Below are positions 23,791 to 35,288 of a stretch of DNA of 64,000 bases, in pieces (position 1 is the stretch's first letter; the number at the start of each line of letters is the position of its first letter). Both the position numbers and the translations under genes were made by a program. The stretch is from positions 2,916,001 through 2,980,000 of the forward strand of contig CM060734.1 of the NCBI GenBank assembly GCA_030704615.1, read 5' to 3'. The notes under the pieces were generated by a model that saw nothing but the letters and a program-made list of their open reading frames with translations, did not search any database and had not been told where the DNA came from. Origin of the DNA: Takakia lepidozioides (taxonomy: Eukaryota > Streptophyta > Takakiopsida > Takakiales > Takakiaceae).

Positions 23791-26244
23791 ACATCCCCTT
23801 ATTCAGCTCAGCTGCTCTATTAATTAATATAGCTATGGTTCTTTTTTTCTCTTTTTTGGGGCCCTGCTTGTGCAAAGCCCACTAAAGTAGGTACTAACTT
23901 AATAAGTAATAAGAAAGTAGTAAGAGGTAGAGAGAACAGAGCGCTCCTCCTTTATATACCCTCTTAGGGCGGCGCCCCAGAACCCGTCAAGCGGTCGTGG
24001 ACCTTTCTAGAAGATTGCCCCACACATGTCACCCCTACATACAACAACTTGGCACCTATACTCTACTTACCCAATTTGGCGCTATGAACCATTCTCCATC
24101 TGTTGTTTTCCTACTCTCTTTTTTTGGACTCCCTTATACATGGGATCATAATGCCAAAACATTTGTACAAGGCACTATGAAATATTAATGTGCACTTACT
24201 TACCAGAAGAACTAGAAAACAAATATCACCTCATGGATATACTTGGGAAAGAAGCCAAAACTATTTATCCCCCAGATTTCACATACAAAGCAGCCTATCT
24301 CAATTTTTGGAATTTTGGCCTGATTTTAGGGGAGGCGGTCCTTTAGGTATATAATCAGATTTTGTCTAGGAAGATTCAACTCGATACGTTGAATTCTGTG
24401 GTCAAACCATTTTTTTCATGCATTTTTTGAATACATTCATAAATTGGGGCAGATTATTTTGTTATAATCTCCCAAATGCAATGGTCAAATTGCCTATACT
24501 TTTGACGAGACATGAATGTAGTAGATATGCACATAAGTAAAAAAGGTTCATCCCAATGGATGATTGTGGGTAAAAAGCTACACCCTTAGTCCATAAGGGT
24601 ATGTACTTTTTTTAGTGGGCCCACCAAAAGATAGCTAGTCGTGTAAGGGTTAATTACAATATGTATTGTTTGTTTGATATGTAGGATGAGTACAATGTAA
24701 TTGATATTCAGAGCTTTAACACGGTGTAAGGTCCTTTGACCACAATTATATGTTGAATTCAATGATGTGAAATCTCTCTACAAGAGAGTCAACAAAGTTG
24801 GTTTAAAACAAGTAAATTACTTCTGACTCAAGGGCCTATATTGTGGGCTCATAACATTTTGACTCGGCTCTATACAATGTTTTTAAATCTGGCGAAAAAT
24901 CACCAGATTTTGACCAGGAAAATGGGTAAGCTACATTTACACACGAATTATGGGAATAAAAATCAAAAAATTCGCCAGAAAGTGCCAATGGTTAATATCA
25001 GGAGCCAGATTTTCCCTGTGTAGACCTGTTAAAATGTGACACCTGTTATATAGCTACTTTTCTAGCCCTGCCACCTTGTTATTCTCGCCACATGGGCGCT
25101 GGGTAGAATTTACATGTGGCTCTTGTGGTGATTTTGGAGGTGAAAAAAAAAAACACTGGCTCTATAAGAATCCCTAAATAACCACATAAAAAAAGGTATC
25201 ATAGTACAATGGATGCTAAGAATCCCTAAATAACCTAATAAAAAAGGTATCATAGTAAGATATTTACGAGTAGCTATTTTCGCAAGATATCTTTTTTCAA
25301 ACTATTCGACCCGCTTATGGATGACCGGTTAGAGCCGGTCCTCCACCTGTGTAGTCAAAATCGGAGATTCAAAATATACATATACGCCAAATATTCATTA
25401 TGACCCAACCTTGTATACTCACACTTTAGGTTTGATATTAACGACGTTTCATCTTACATCATCCATGTCCAATGGTAATTCTTAATTGTTTTCATCCAAC
25501 TTATAAGCCATCGTCCTTAAACATTAATAATCACGTTTAATCTATCCAAAACCTATTTAATGCGTCCAAGACCACATTTTCTCCGTTGACTTCAACGTGA
25601 TGCATAGGCTCTCTTTACCAAGGAGAGCCAATAAATTGACGGACCCAATGTTTTATAGATGATGATCAACCAACATGCACTATGCACAATTGACTTCAGA
25701 TGTCACCATAATCAATCAAACTGATACATGCCGAATTATTCACCTCTTCCAATAAAAGTTTGTGAGGACCATCTTTCAGCAGGTCATTGAGGTTTTGGTT
25801 TTAGTTTTGGTTTAGCAAAGGGTGCAACCAAAGGGGCACAAGAGCATGCAAGCAACATTAAAAACATCCGCGATCTCAAATGGAGTTTCACATTACTCAT
25901 AGCGGCAATAATTTGGAGAAAAAATTATGTACAATGCCCAAAAGGAGATGGTATGGGCTTTAATAATTATGGGGCTCATAATAACCAATCCCTACTGCAG
26001 AAATACTGTCACTACCTTAGATCTGTACGAGTCAGATTGACAATAGTTGCTGTGAAGTGCACCTCAGAGCAGACCAGCTGGCTAACATGGAAGTGAGACA
26101 TGGTTGCCTGCTAAGCCAGATTTTAATGTTGACGTACAAGGCAGGGGATTATTCTTCTCTGTTGCCATTTCAACCTACTACCAAAAAGTCTATGGCTGTA
26201 AAATATATTCACAGCAATCCAACGAGGTGATTCAAGCAATCACC
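23791..26244. other. Intergenic stretch, no gene recognised
   Basis: AT-rich sequence with short open frames only. 23930-23990 has a TATA-like TTTATATACC followed by GC-rich sequence, possibly an LTR promoter remnant. 26100-26244 is the 3' flank and likely 3' UTR of the minus-strand gene that follows. Confidence 0.4.
25166..25257. repeat. Two-copy tandem duplication, period 52 bp
   Basis: AAGAATCCCTAAATAACC..ATAAAAAA..GGTATCATAGTA occurs at 25166 and again at 25218 with three small differences. Confidence 0.8.
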
Positions 26245-28624
26245 TCATTCCTGATTCGAGCAATCCCTCCCTGTAAGTTCCAGTTTGCGGGTTGCATGGC
26301 ACCAGATGTTGTAGCAGTTCTGAAGGTTTGGCCAATCAGATGGTGACAAGGAAAATTCTTGCAGCCAGATTGAAAGTATCCCTTCCTGGTCAGAATCTGG
26401 GAGACCAAGAATAACACGCTCCAGTAGCCCCTGTGTTTCCAGCTTCTCAGAACTGCTGAAGATGGGACCATCCCCTCCGTGTGTTGCCATGCATAAAAGG
26501 GGGATCCACAGCATCAGCAGCTTGCATCTCACTTCTGGAGGCACCTCTGTATCGCCCACCATTCCCCTGCAGAGCAAGGCTGGTCAAAGAACAGTGACTC
26601 GGTTAGTCCAATATGAATAGTTCAGCAGCTGAACCAGTTGTGCAGCTCACGCCTCGACCCCAAATCTGTTCCTTAATCCATCTATCCAACTAGCATTTCT
26701 AGGAACAATTTCAACATAAAATCCATGTGCAGGTGCAAATCAAGTGCACGAGAAACTTTAAAACTTTCCCAAACACAGGAATGCCTCTTCAACAGAAGAA
26801 TGACTTACCGTAAACACTACCAAGAAACAGAAAAGAGAAGTTAAGCAAATGTAACAAACCAAGCGACAACAGCACTCAACAATTAGCAAAAATTCCAAAG
26901 ACCAACATTGGGCTGATGGCAAGTTCTGTTCCCTTAAAACTTAATTCACCAGGTATGTTACAAGGAAATTACCAGCGAGACGAACAAGGGACTTTTGCAC
27001 ACGGGGGGAAGCACAATGTGAAAGTTCTGCTAATGGTGATGCCAAACTCCATTGCTCGATTGCTTCCTCCATAGCCCCACTTTCTGAGAGTTTTTCGGCC
27101 ATCCAGAGAAGCTCCTGTGCAAGCTTCTCAGCCATGTCAGTGTCAGCTATATTTGAAGTACCCATGGCCATCCCGTTCTTCAGACCCAAGTTCTGTGGGC
27201 CAGTGGGAGAGAATATTTGTCCAAACAGAGCACACATGCCGGTCAATGGTGTAGTGAGGACCGATGGAAGCACACCGCTAATTGGAATCAGCCGAAGAGT
27301 TCGCCTGTACCAAAAGAATCAATGAAGATACTGTGAATCGGCTGGTGGAATAGAACCTCTCTCTTCTTTTCAACTTCTGGTGCCACCTATTACAGTCTTC
27401 AAGTATCCAGATTGTTCAGACATTTATTCACTTCTTGACAGCTGGTGGGAAAGCTCCAAACTACAATAAAGACGTTAATGAGACAATTATCTAGACATGA
27501 CAGGTCAAACATAAATCCCAGCTACATTAATTGATCATGTTTTCTGCCCACTTTTAGATTATTTCCATCTCTAAGCTTCCAATTCTACTGTCTGACTACC
27601 TCTTTCTCATTACTCCGGGCATTTGAAAGGAGATAAGTATGTTGTTTACCAAATCCACATCTCTTCATGCTGCTGGAGCCCCTCCAGTGATTGGCCAAGT
27701 AGGTTAACCGTGCGAGCAAACCCCCCTGCCAGAGCTGCTTTGTTGATCGAGCCATATCCAAGGCCATAAAGCCTGTTTTCGTCAAGGATTCTGTCAGCAA
27801 GCGCTCGCGCAAACTCATACTTTCGGGAAGAGGCGGGAATGTCATTTACTATGGAAAGCACCTGTGACAAAATTTACCATCTTAGAGGGATGAGTGAAGT
27901 GGAGGGATGTGGTGAGTGCGATCAAGGTGAAAATTGGATATGGTGGTAAATGGTCGCAATAAGTGAAACAGTTGCAAGCCATCTTTACTTTGAACAGGGT
28001 GAACATTCCAGGTTGAAAACACATCAATCTCCCACCGATCTCCCTGCGGATGACTCTAAAACAGAAAGCACAACTGAAGAGTAGCGTGCAACAATACATT
28101 TCAGGTTTGGTAAAGGCCAAAAATCATTCTCTCTCTACAATTATGCGTTCCTGTTTCATAAATTCCTGTGGGCTTCATTATGTTATCTTGCTCCGCTGTC
28201 TGCGCACTTGAGTAAAATCCCATACTTCCATCATAAAAATGCCTAAAGCTCCCAAGAAAATCCCCGAGATTGAGGACTGACGACTCACCTGAGAAAGGGT
28301 CCGCCCAATGGCGCTGCCGGCAGTCTTACCGTCCAATTTCTCTACAGTCCTCCCTGAGAGGCTCCTTCCGCCATGCAAACTCAGTATCTTGAGTGCTTTA
28401 GTCAGCCCATACAAGGCGTAAGGCGTGGGCAAAAGAAGAAGAAAAATACGCGCCATCAAAGCCATCACCCACAGCACCATCACAAATAGGCTTCGAAGCT
28501 GCTCCATGAGAAACTGGCTGCTTTCAAGCTCCGATCCGTGCAAACTGCTGGTCCCCCTCAGTGGACTGATAATCCATTCGGTGAAAGATGCGGAGTCAGC
28601 CGCAGCAACGCTGGATCTCTCCAT
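26245..28624 (-). CDS. Conserved plant-type protein of unknown function, four exons, 404 codons including stop
   Basis: Four minus-strand exons join with intact GT-AG sites and matching phases: 28624-28289 (starts ATG, MERSSVAAADS), 27861-27650, 27304-26973 and 26579-26245 (ends TGA), 1215 nt in total. Exon 1 encodes a hydrophobic stretch at about residues 48-72 (VMVLWVMALMARIFLLLLP), a likely membrane segment or signal anchor. Exon 2 has a Tyr/Gly-rich region (ENRLYGLGYGSIN). Exon 3 carries a helical segment MAEKLAQELLWMAEKLSESGA. Exon 4 encodes LLERVILGLPDSDQEGILSIWLQEF and ends in CSNQE. No catalytic motif is recognised and I cannot name the family. It is the only multi-exon gene here without a lesion, so it is probably a functional host gene. 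Exon 3 could instead read through its donor to a stop at 26941, giving a shorter isoform. Confidence 0.8.
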
Positions 28625-29372
28625 GCCCACAATCCCCTAATGCATCTATGCTACTTGAAACTTGTGATTATCCTGTCTGAAAACTCTACCTGTTCTTCTC
28701 TCCCCCCCCACTAGCCTTCAAACTTCTTCAACCCTGTCGGTGCATCATCAAGCCCAAAAACCCGCAAAAAAAATCGCTTCAATTAGAGCATCCAAAACCC
28801 TCCCTCCCCTCCCCTCCCCTCCCCTCCCCTCCCCTCAACCCAATACTTATCGACAATTCCGATCTTCGAGACTTGCTCCTTCACAAGCCTCTCTGCAAAT
28901 ACACCCGTTGAAAACGTATAAATGCACAGACTCTTTGCAGACTCCGTCTCCGTTGCTTCCAGCGCGGCCGCAGCGAGAATTTCGCAGCGCGCACCCAGCT
29001 CTCCGGCGAGAAGCCGGCCGGTAATGTAGACCAGCGCCGAGCACCGCGCTTTTGGGCGGTGTTACGTGAAGCCTCGTGCAATTTGACGAACGAAATAACG
29101 AGAAAAGGCGGCTTCTGACTCAGCAGAATCTACTAAATATGAGTTTGTCGTCATGTCAAAAGCTCGCCCATCTAGGGGCCAGAGGACGGTTGAAGCATCG
29201 AACCCGACATCACTCTGGCTATACAGGCTCGCTCGACCGTCCAAACTACTGGCTGAGGATCCCCGGAGTTCCGATTCCGCCGCATCGGAATCGGCCGCAT
29301 CTATGTGGTTGAGCCCACAACCTACTGGCAAATTGGAGTCGAAAATGGCAAAAGAAAACATTATACACAACA
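28625..29372. promoter_or_regulatory. Upstream region of the four-exon gene
   Basis: The 5' flank holds a CCCTC repeat at 28802-28836 and, from 28950 to 29060, a GC-rich stretch with several CGCG and GGCCGG motifs. No clear TATA box can be assigned. Open frames on both strands here do not resemble known proteins. This is where a promoter is expected, but no site is demonstrated. Confidence 0.3.
28802..28836. repeat. Microsatellite (CCCTC)n
   Basis: Seven near-perfect CCCTC units about 170-210 bp upstream of the start codon of the minus-strand gene. Confidence 0.95.
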
Positions 29373-29566
29373 GGGCCGGTGGTAAGCCACTCGTGTGTTG
29401 GCCTGTGGGTCTGGGGTTCAAACCCTGTCATCTCTCTCTCTCTGCTTCTGGCTGGGGCCTGCCCCTGTAATGCCTCCATGGCTAAGGGGGTTGATTTTCC
29501 CCCTCTAGGCCCAGTTGCTGGGGCTGGTGTTTCCTTGGAATACATTATATTATATTATATTGTATC
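29373..29566 (+). mobile_element. tRNA-derived SINE (copy 1)
   Basis: A polymerase III promoter layout is visible: an A-box-like GGGCCGGTGGTAAGCCAC at 29373 and a B box GGTTCAAACCC at 29415-29425, about 35 bp apart. A body of roughly 120 bp (CT-repeat, then GGCTGGGGCCTGCCCCTG) and an AT-rich simple tail (TATATTATATTATATT) follow. The head is too diverged to be a functional tRNA. Confidence 0.65.
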
Positions 29567-29830
29567 AGTGTCAATCTCATGAGCCTTATCTTCATATTCA
29601 TAGTCACTTCACAATCTGGGCATACAACGTCAGAATGGAACCTACAGATGCGTAGCAAATTTAATATCAAGCAGAAAATTCCAATGGCGCATAGACAGAG
29701 TATGACATAATAAAAGTATTAGTTGTCATATAACTCAGTAGACATCATGTATAGAAACATTTGTAACCCTTACACCATCCTCTTGGTTCCATCCAAGACC
29801 TAAATTTTTTTGAAAACTATCCGACAACCA

Positions 29831-30003
29831 GCATGTAGCCCAGTGGTAATGGGCACATACCACGTTGGATGTGGTTGTGGGTTCAAACCACAGTCTGGTG
29901 TGTCATGAAGGTGTCCACCTTTCAGCTGGAAGGCAGTAGCCCTTGTGGTGAAGAGACACCATAAGTTGCGTTCCCTTCGGGAGGCGTTATACTTCTACTT
30001 CTG
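29831..30003 (+). mobile_element. tRNA-derived SINE (copy 2)
   Basis: A good A box, TAGCCCAGTGGTAATGGG (29836-29853), is followed at tRNA spacing by a B box GGTTCAAACC (29880-29889), then an unrelated body (GTGTCCACC..CTTCGGGAGGCGTTATAC). The body differs from the copy at 29373, so it belongs to another SINE family or subfamily. Confidence 0.7.
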
Positions 30004-30849
30004 AAAACTATCCAGCTTGAAAGAACAGCCGAACCGCAGCCAACCCCGACTGCACGTGTTGTGTATGTGTGCCGCATCCTATGTATAGGAGAATGCCGGG
30101 AGTGGAGGGCTTTCCTAGAGTTTTTGGAGACCCACGCCCCAAAATCTAGGAAAGCCCAACAAGTGGGGCCTTCCCTTGCACAAAGAACCTCAAAATTTTG
30201 CTATGTTTTTACTCTCTGCCTAGTTTGCACGTAGACCTGGGCCCACTCCTCCATCTTTATAACTGCATACCTCCTCATAAGCACAATCAGAGCAGTGCAA
30301 TCACTTGGCAACCTCTACACACCATCTTTCCAAACTTCCCACCTCTAATCCCGCAGTGACCGTGCGACCTTCAAATCTCAACCCTCAATCCTGCACCCTC
30401 CGTCCTTGCCTGAGGTTCCACTTTGGGCTATACCTTGCCAAAATCACCTAGCCACATCTGCACGGATTCCACGTGGGCCCCACATGCACTTGCCATTTTC
30501 ACATGGCATGCTATAGCCATGTATGCTATAGCCACCCTTGTTCCGACATCTAGCAACCTCTGCAAACCATCTTTCCAAACTTCCCACCTCTAATCCCGCA
30601 ATGACCGTGCGACCTTGAAATCACCCACCCCACTCGACCCTCGATCCTGTAAAGCTAGAACCCCGACGCAAGGATATGCTCTCGTCCTCTGCGGGTTAAG
30701 ACATGCACAGGGGATTGTAGCTATAGAACTTACTGATGCCCAAGTGACCAGCAAAAGCAGAAGAATGATGCAACTCAGGCAACTCGGAAACTGAATCCCT
30801 ATTAGGAACCTCCATAGCATGGGTCTGACCTTCCAAGGCAATCCTCAAA
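30004..30849. other. Unassigned stretch with a 70-bp direct repeat
   Basis: CAACCTCT.CA.ACCATCTTTCC and the following CAAACTTCCCACCTCTAATC..GACCGTGCGACCTT occur at 30308-30378 and 30552-30622, 244 bp apart. A TATA-like TTTATAACTGCATACC lies at 30256. This could be LTR-derived, but no gag or pol accompanies it. Confidence 0.4.
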
Positions 30850-30890
30850 CACTACAGGAAAAGGGGGGCCTTTGCGACGCCCGAGCCACG
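30850..30890 (+). repeat. Left-oriented CACTA terminus
   Basis: CACTACAGGAAAAGGGGGGC starts at 30850 and continues with TTTGCGACGCCC. It matches the inverted terminus at 11931-11963 in type. No right partner is seen to the right within the window. Confidence 0.6.
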
Positions 30891-31082
30891 CCGCGGCCAA
30901 GCCGCAGCATTGGGAAAACGTCATTTTCGAGCACGCGGCAGGCGCAGAATTTGCGACGCTGTTAGAGGACTGTCGGGGACTTAGACACTTATACGGGATC
31001 TGTAGGGTACCCTTAATTTTTGCACAGACTGAGACCAACAGGAGCCTTAGGGGTGACAGCAGCGCACTGTAGAGGGGGGGGT

Positions 31083-31300
31083 TACACAGCCCGTCACAGC
31101 CCGTCACAGTCGTCACAGCCGACACAGCCAACACAGCCGTCACAGTCGTCACAGCCGACACAGCCAACACAGCCATCACAGTCGTCACAGCACAGTCGTC
31201 ACGCCACACAGCCCGACACAGCCAAACACAGTCGCACAGCCAGTCACAGCCCGTCACAGTTTCACACAGCCAGTCACAGCTTGACACAGCTGTCACGATC
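31083..31300. repeat. CACAGCC/GTCACAGTC short tandem array
   Basis: About 215 bp consist of interspersed CACAGCC, GTCACAGTC, GACACAGCC and AACACAGCC units of 8-10 bp. The position, 230 bp inside the CACTA terminus at 30850, suggests subterminal binding motifs. The frames across it are repeat artefacts. Confidence 0.7.
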
Positions 31301-31809
31301 ATAGGGAACGAAAAGTAGGACAGGGAACGACTGTGGGGAACAACACCTGCGAAGGGAACATGTTAGTTCACAGACGACGGTTAGTGAGGGAAACGGTTAG
31401 AACCACGGATAGGAAGATAAAGGGAAAAACGGGGAATTGAGGGATATCATTCGGAGGAGGACTTCTTGGTCATGGAGGAGAGGGGATCGGGCAGAGATGA
31501 AGAACGGAAGAAGATAGAGAGATGATGAGTAGATGCTTGATATATGCAAGGCTGTATGATATTGTAGAGCAGATTAGAGACACAATGGCTTCGGCCTGAT
31601 ACCTGATAAATCATAATCGGATACTTTTACGATACAATCACACTGTGTAGAGAGATCTGAGTGAAGCTGTGAAATGAATGGATGAGTTGATGGAATCCAA
31701 TAGATTGATAAAGCAAACTGATACTTAATTATCAATGGTAAGATAGCTAACATGAATACCAAAAGGGAAACAAATAGGAAACACCCCCATGATACACTAG
31801 CTGTAGGTC

Positions 31810-34800
31810 ATGACTGATTGTTCTGCGCGGGCTGAGTACTTAGAGATTTCCAACTCTTCTATCTTGGAGTTTCCGCCTCGAATAGCGAAGGGATGGGTGA
31901 GTAAAAGCCGCGTGACATTTGGCAACCATACTGGGGACCTGAGACATGAACAACCAGATGTGACAGGCATCTGGTGGGATCATGGTGGTTGGACCATTAA
32001 AGAATTTGAAGTGAATCAAATTCCCTGTGGAACGAAGGAAGAAAGATTGTCCAAACAATTCTTTCAAAGGTTCTTGGAATTGCCAGACGGTTGTAAAGAA
32101 AATATTCTTAAGCGAGTGCATGATGCTGATCCAGAATGGGGTCTGGAGAAAGGAGTGATAAAGATTTATCAGGTAGCATGTAGAGGAAGAGCACGTTGGT
32201 TACCAACATTGGTTTATGTGATAGCATTGCTATCCGTTAAACGAGTAGAGTTTGAAGGCTGGGAAGAAAGAAAGGTGAATGTTTATACTCATATGCATGA
32301 AGAGCTTGTACTGGTAAAGAATTGGATTCCAAAGGATATTTTGTGGATCAAACTCACACCAAGAACAGCTTTTCAGACTTGTTTGCCATATGGTTATATG
32401 GTAACGGAGACTTCAAGTATAGCCAAGGGTGCATTGAAGCTTGAAAGAAACCCAGGCATATACGAGAGATATTACAGAAGAGAGTTTTGGTTATTGCCAC
32501 ATTAAAAGAAATGAAAGACATGGGACATGAGTGATGAAAGAGAAGCTAGACGACAGAGATATTCAGCAAAAAGAGAAAGCTATCTGAAAGCTAATTATCC
32601 ATATCTTTGGGAGAGAGGAATAGACATAGGGGAATCATCTGGACCTCTCACACCATTAAGATCAAAGAGTACATCACCTACCGGAAGAACTAGAGTTGGA
32701 TGCCACTCCTTTCTGTTTCTTTGCAAGAAAGATTAAGGGAATTGGTACAGGAAGAAGATCAATCACGAGGTGAAAGATCTGAGGTACATCCTTGGATAAA
32801 AGACTTGACAAAAAATCTTTGATAAGAGTTGGCATGGAAACACCAAAAGCAGGAACTCCAGTTTCTGAAGCAGAAGGTGAAGAAGGAGAAGAGGATGTGG
32901 CAGAGCCAACGGAGAGTTCAGACTCTCCAACACCATTACAGTTGAGTTACATGAGTGAAGAATAAAACCCAAGGGCAGAACTTGGAGGATGAAAACAGAG
33001 AGAAGAAATTAGAAGAGGAAGAATATGAAGAAGTAGACCCAACAGCTAAGGTTGAGACTACAACCAGGACATCCCAACCCATTGGACCTGGATCAAGTGG
33101 AGCACTTGGATCACAGGCCAACGAAGGTGTCGGCTCAGGGGGATCAGGCGGGCTGCCTGGATCTGGCTCTGGGGGGACAGGGAGTGTGGGAAGTAGTGCA
33201 ACTGAAGCTGGGAATACTGTGAATATCGTGGGGGGCCAGAAGCAGGGAGTGCTCAAGGGCCACCACTTGGTGGAAGATCCACCACAAAAACAACAGGTCC
33301 AGAAGGACCAGCACCAGCAAGGGTGCCAGCACCTGTCAGTGGGCAGAAGAAGGTAGGGCCACAGATGGCGTTACAACCAACACGGGCAAAACCACCCTTT
33401 CCAATATATTCAGGAAAAAGGGGATCCCGATGTACACATTAGCCAATTTGAGCACATGTGTATAGTGAACAATGAGAATGGCGATGATGCCAAGATGAGA
33501 CTGTTTTCTTGTTCACTTATCAAGAAAGCAAGTGAATGGTATGCAAGATTCCCTGATAATCATTTCCTAACCTGGAATGGCTTGAATACAGCATTTCGAA
33601 AAATTGGTTCAGGACAAGTAAAACTGAGGATGAAGTGTATAGAAGTTTACAACAGCTGAAGCAGAAGAAGCATGAAACTGTTGAAGAGTATATGGAGAAG
33701 ATGGAATTGATGATGAAAAAGCTGGCTGCAGTACCAGCGCCCGGTTTACAGAAGACTTGGTTTGTGAGTGGACTAAGACCAGAGTTGCAAAGAAAGTGGA
33801 TATGTTACCCCATAATACAGTGGAGGAGGCATTTGAAACTGCGAACAGAATTGAGCAATTGGAATGCTCAGGAGAGAGAAAAAGAAGATGAGGACTCTAA
33901 GGATGAGTCAGATGAAGAAGAAGAGCAAGAACTAAAAAGAAAGAGTAAGAGAAAGGAGAAGTTGAAGAGGGATAACTATGAAAAAAATTGGAAGAAATCT
34001 TGAAGAAGTATGCCACAGAGGCTGCAACACATTGGAGGAAGGGTGTATGGTGTGCAAAGTGCCAGAATGAAGGCCATACCACCACAGAATGCCACATGAA
34101 GGAGAAACACTCTATCTGTAAAATGGATAACCATTCTACTGAGAATTGTTACTACAACAGAAGGACAGCTGCAAGAGAACCTAGGCAAGTAAGGGTGCAT
34201 CAGGTGCAGCCCCAGCCAAGAAGAAAACAATGATCAGGACCACTATGGTAGGTCTGGGGTTATAACAATGGCATGGAAGGGAGAGGTAATTCAAGAGGGA
34301 ATTACCAAGGAAATTCCAGAGGCAACTATCAGGGTAATCAAGGGGGAATTACCAGCCCGGGAATCAGGATTATAGAAATAATCCAAGAACAGACCAAGGG
34401 CGAGGACCCAATAGTGAAGAGCTATGTTACTATTGTAATCAGCCAGGACATCGCAAGGCAGCCTGTTCATTCTGGATAAGACACCAGAATGAGATGAGAG
34501 CTCCTGTGAATGAGGGCCCAGTGGTGGCAGCTCACATGGTTAGGCCATGTGTTGTACCAGAAGTAAGTACAATGATAGTAACAAGAAGTAAAGCCAAACT
34601 AATACCTCCAGTAGAAGAGGAAGAAGATGAGAATGGAAGTGGCAATGATATGCCTGAAGATGAAGAGACTTGGAAAGATGAGAAGGAACTGCACAAGGAA
34701 GTGGCAGATACTATAAGGGAAATGCAAAAGAGTACTGATATTCCTGTGGCAGATTCCTCTGATTCGGATGGAGAAAAAGAAGGGAGTGAGGAAGAAAGGA

Positions 34801-35288
34801 AAAAAGAAGATGCAGACATGCAAAGTAATGAAGAGACTTTGGCTGAAGTAATATGCCAGACCAAAGCAGAAATTACCATTGGACAGCTATTAGCTGTGGC
34901 ACCTTATTGTAGGCACAGGCTGTATCAAGCAATCAATCGAATTGCCCAAGAGACAGGAAACACAGACCTGAACAGCAAGGTGACCATTTATAATGTGAAG
35001 CCGGAAGGGCGAGAAACAGTCATGGACTTTGATGATTCTATGCCAGTAATCCAATTGAGAATTGGAAGCACAGAACTAACTGATGTACTGATAGATGGTG
35101 GTTCTGGAGTAAATATCATGACAGACCAATTAAGGAAGAAGCTTGTGTGTGAACTATAAGAAGCTGAATGCTTGTACGAAGAAAGATCCTTTCCCTTTGC
35201 CATTCACAGAAGCAGTATTAGACACTGTGGCAGGCCATGAGATGTACTCATTCATGGATAGCTTCAGTGGTTATAATCAAGTGCAAGT
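31810..35288 (+). pseudogene. Ty3/gypsy element: leader ORF, gag, protease, RT start (truncated)
   Basis: 31810-32505 is an open frame of 231 codons with no recognised domain. Gag follows at about 33430-34003 (KMRLFSCSLIKKASEWYARF, then SLQQLKQKKHETVEEYMEKM). Zinc knuckles are encoded at 34047-34150 (CAKCQNEGHTTTEC, CKMDNHSTENC) and 34418-34459 (CYYCNQPGHRKAAC). A protease with VLIDGGSGVNIM ends at 35150. The sequence then jumps directly to a reverse transcriptase block (CVNYKKLN, then DSFSGYNQVQV) at 35143-35288, so the stretch between protease and RT is deleted. At 35288 the frame joins, within an exon, to methyltransferase-gene sequence on the other strand. Frameshifts occur near 32735, 33650 and 34010-34500. 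Confidence 0.8.

Noticed and set aside
23970-23985. GGCGCC near 23975 as another element M site.
   Set aside because: It lacks the AAATTC flank and any neighbouring copies; a single hexamer is expected by chance.
29836-29889. Possible tRNA gene (A box and B box present).
   Set aside because: The sequence between and after the boxes does not fold into a cloverleaf by eye, and a SINE-like body follows.
11931-30890. The related CACTA ends at 11963 and 30850 as the two ends of one element.
   Set aside because: They point away from each other (a right end on the left side and a left end on the right side), so they belong to different elements.
31020-31304. Open frame rich in SQPTQPTQPSQ.
   Set aside because: Direct translation of the CACAGCC microarray inside a CACTA terminus; no start context and no homology.
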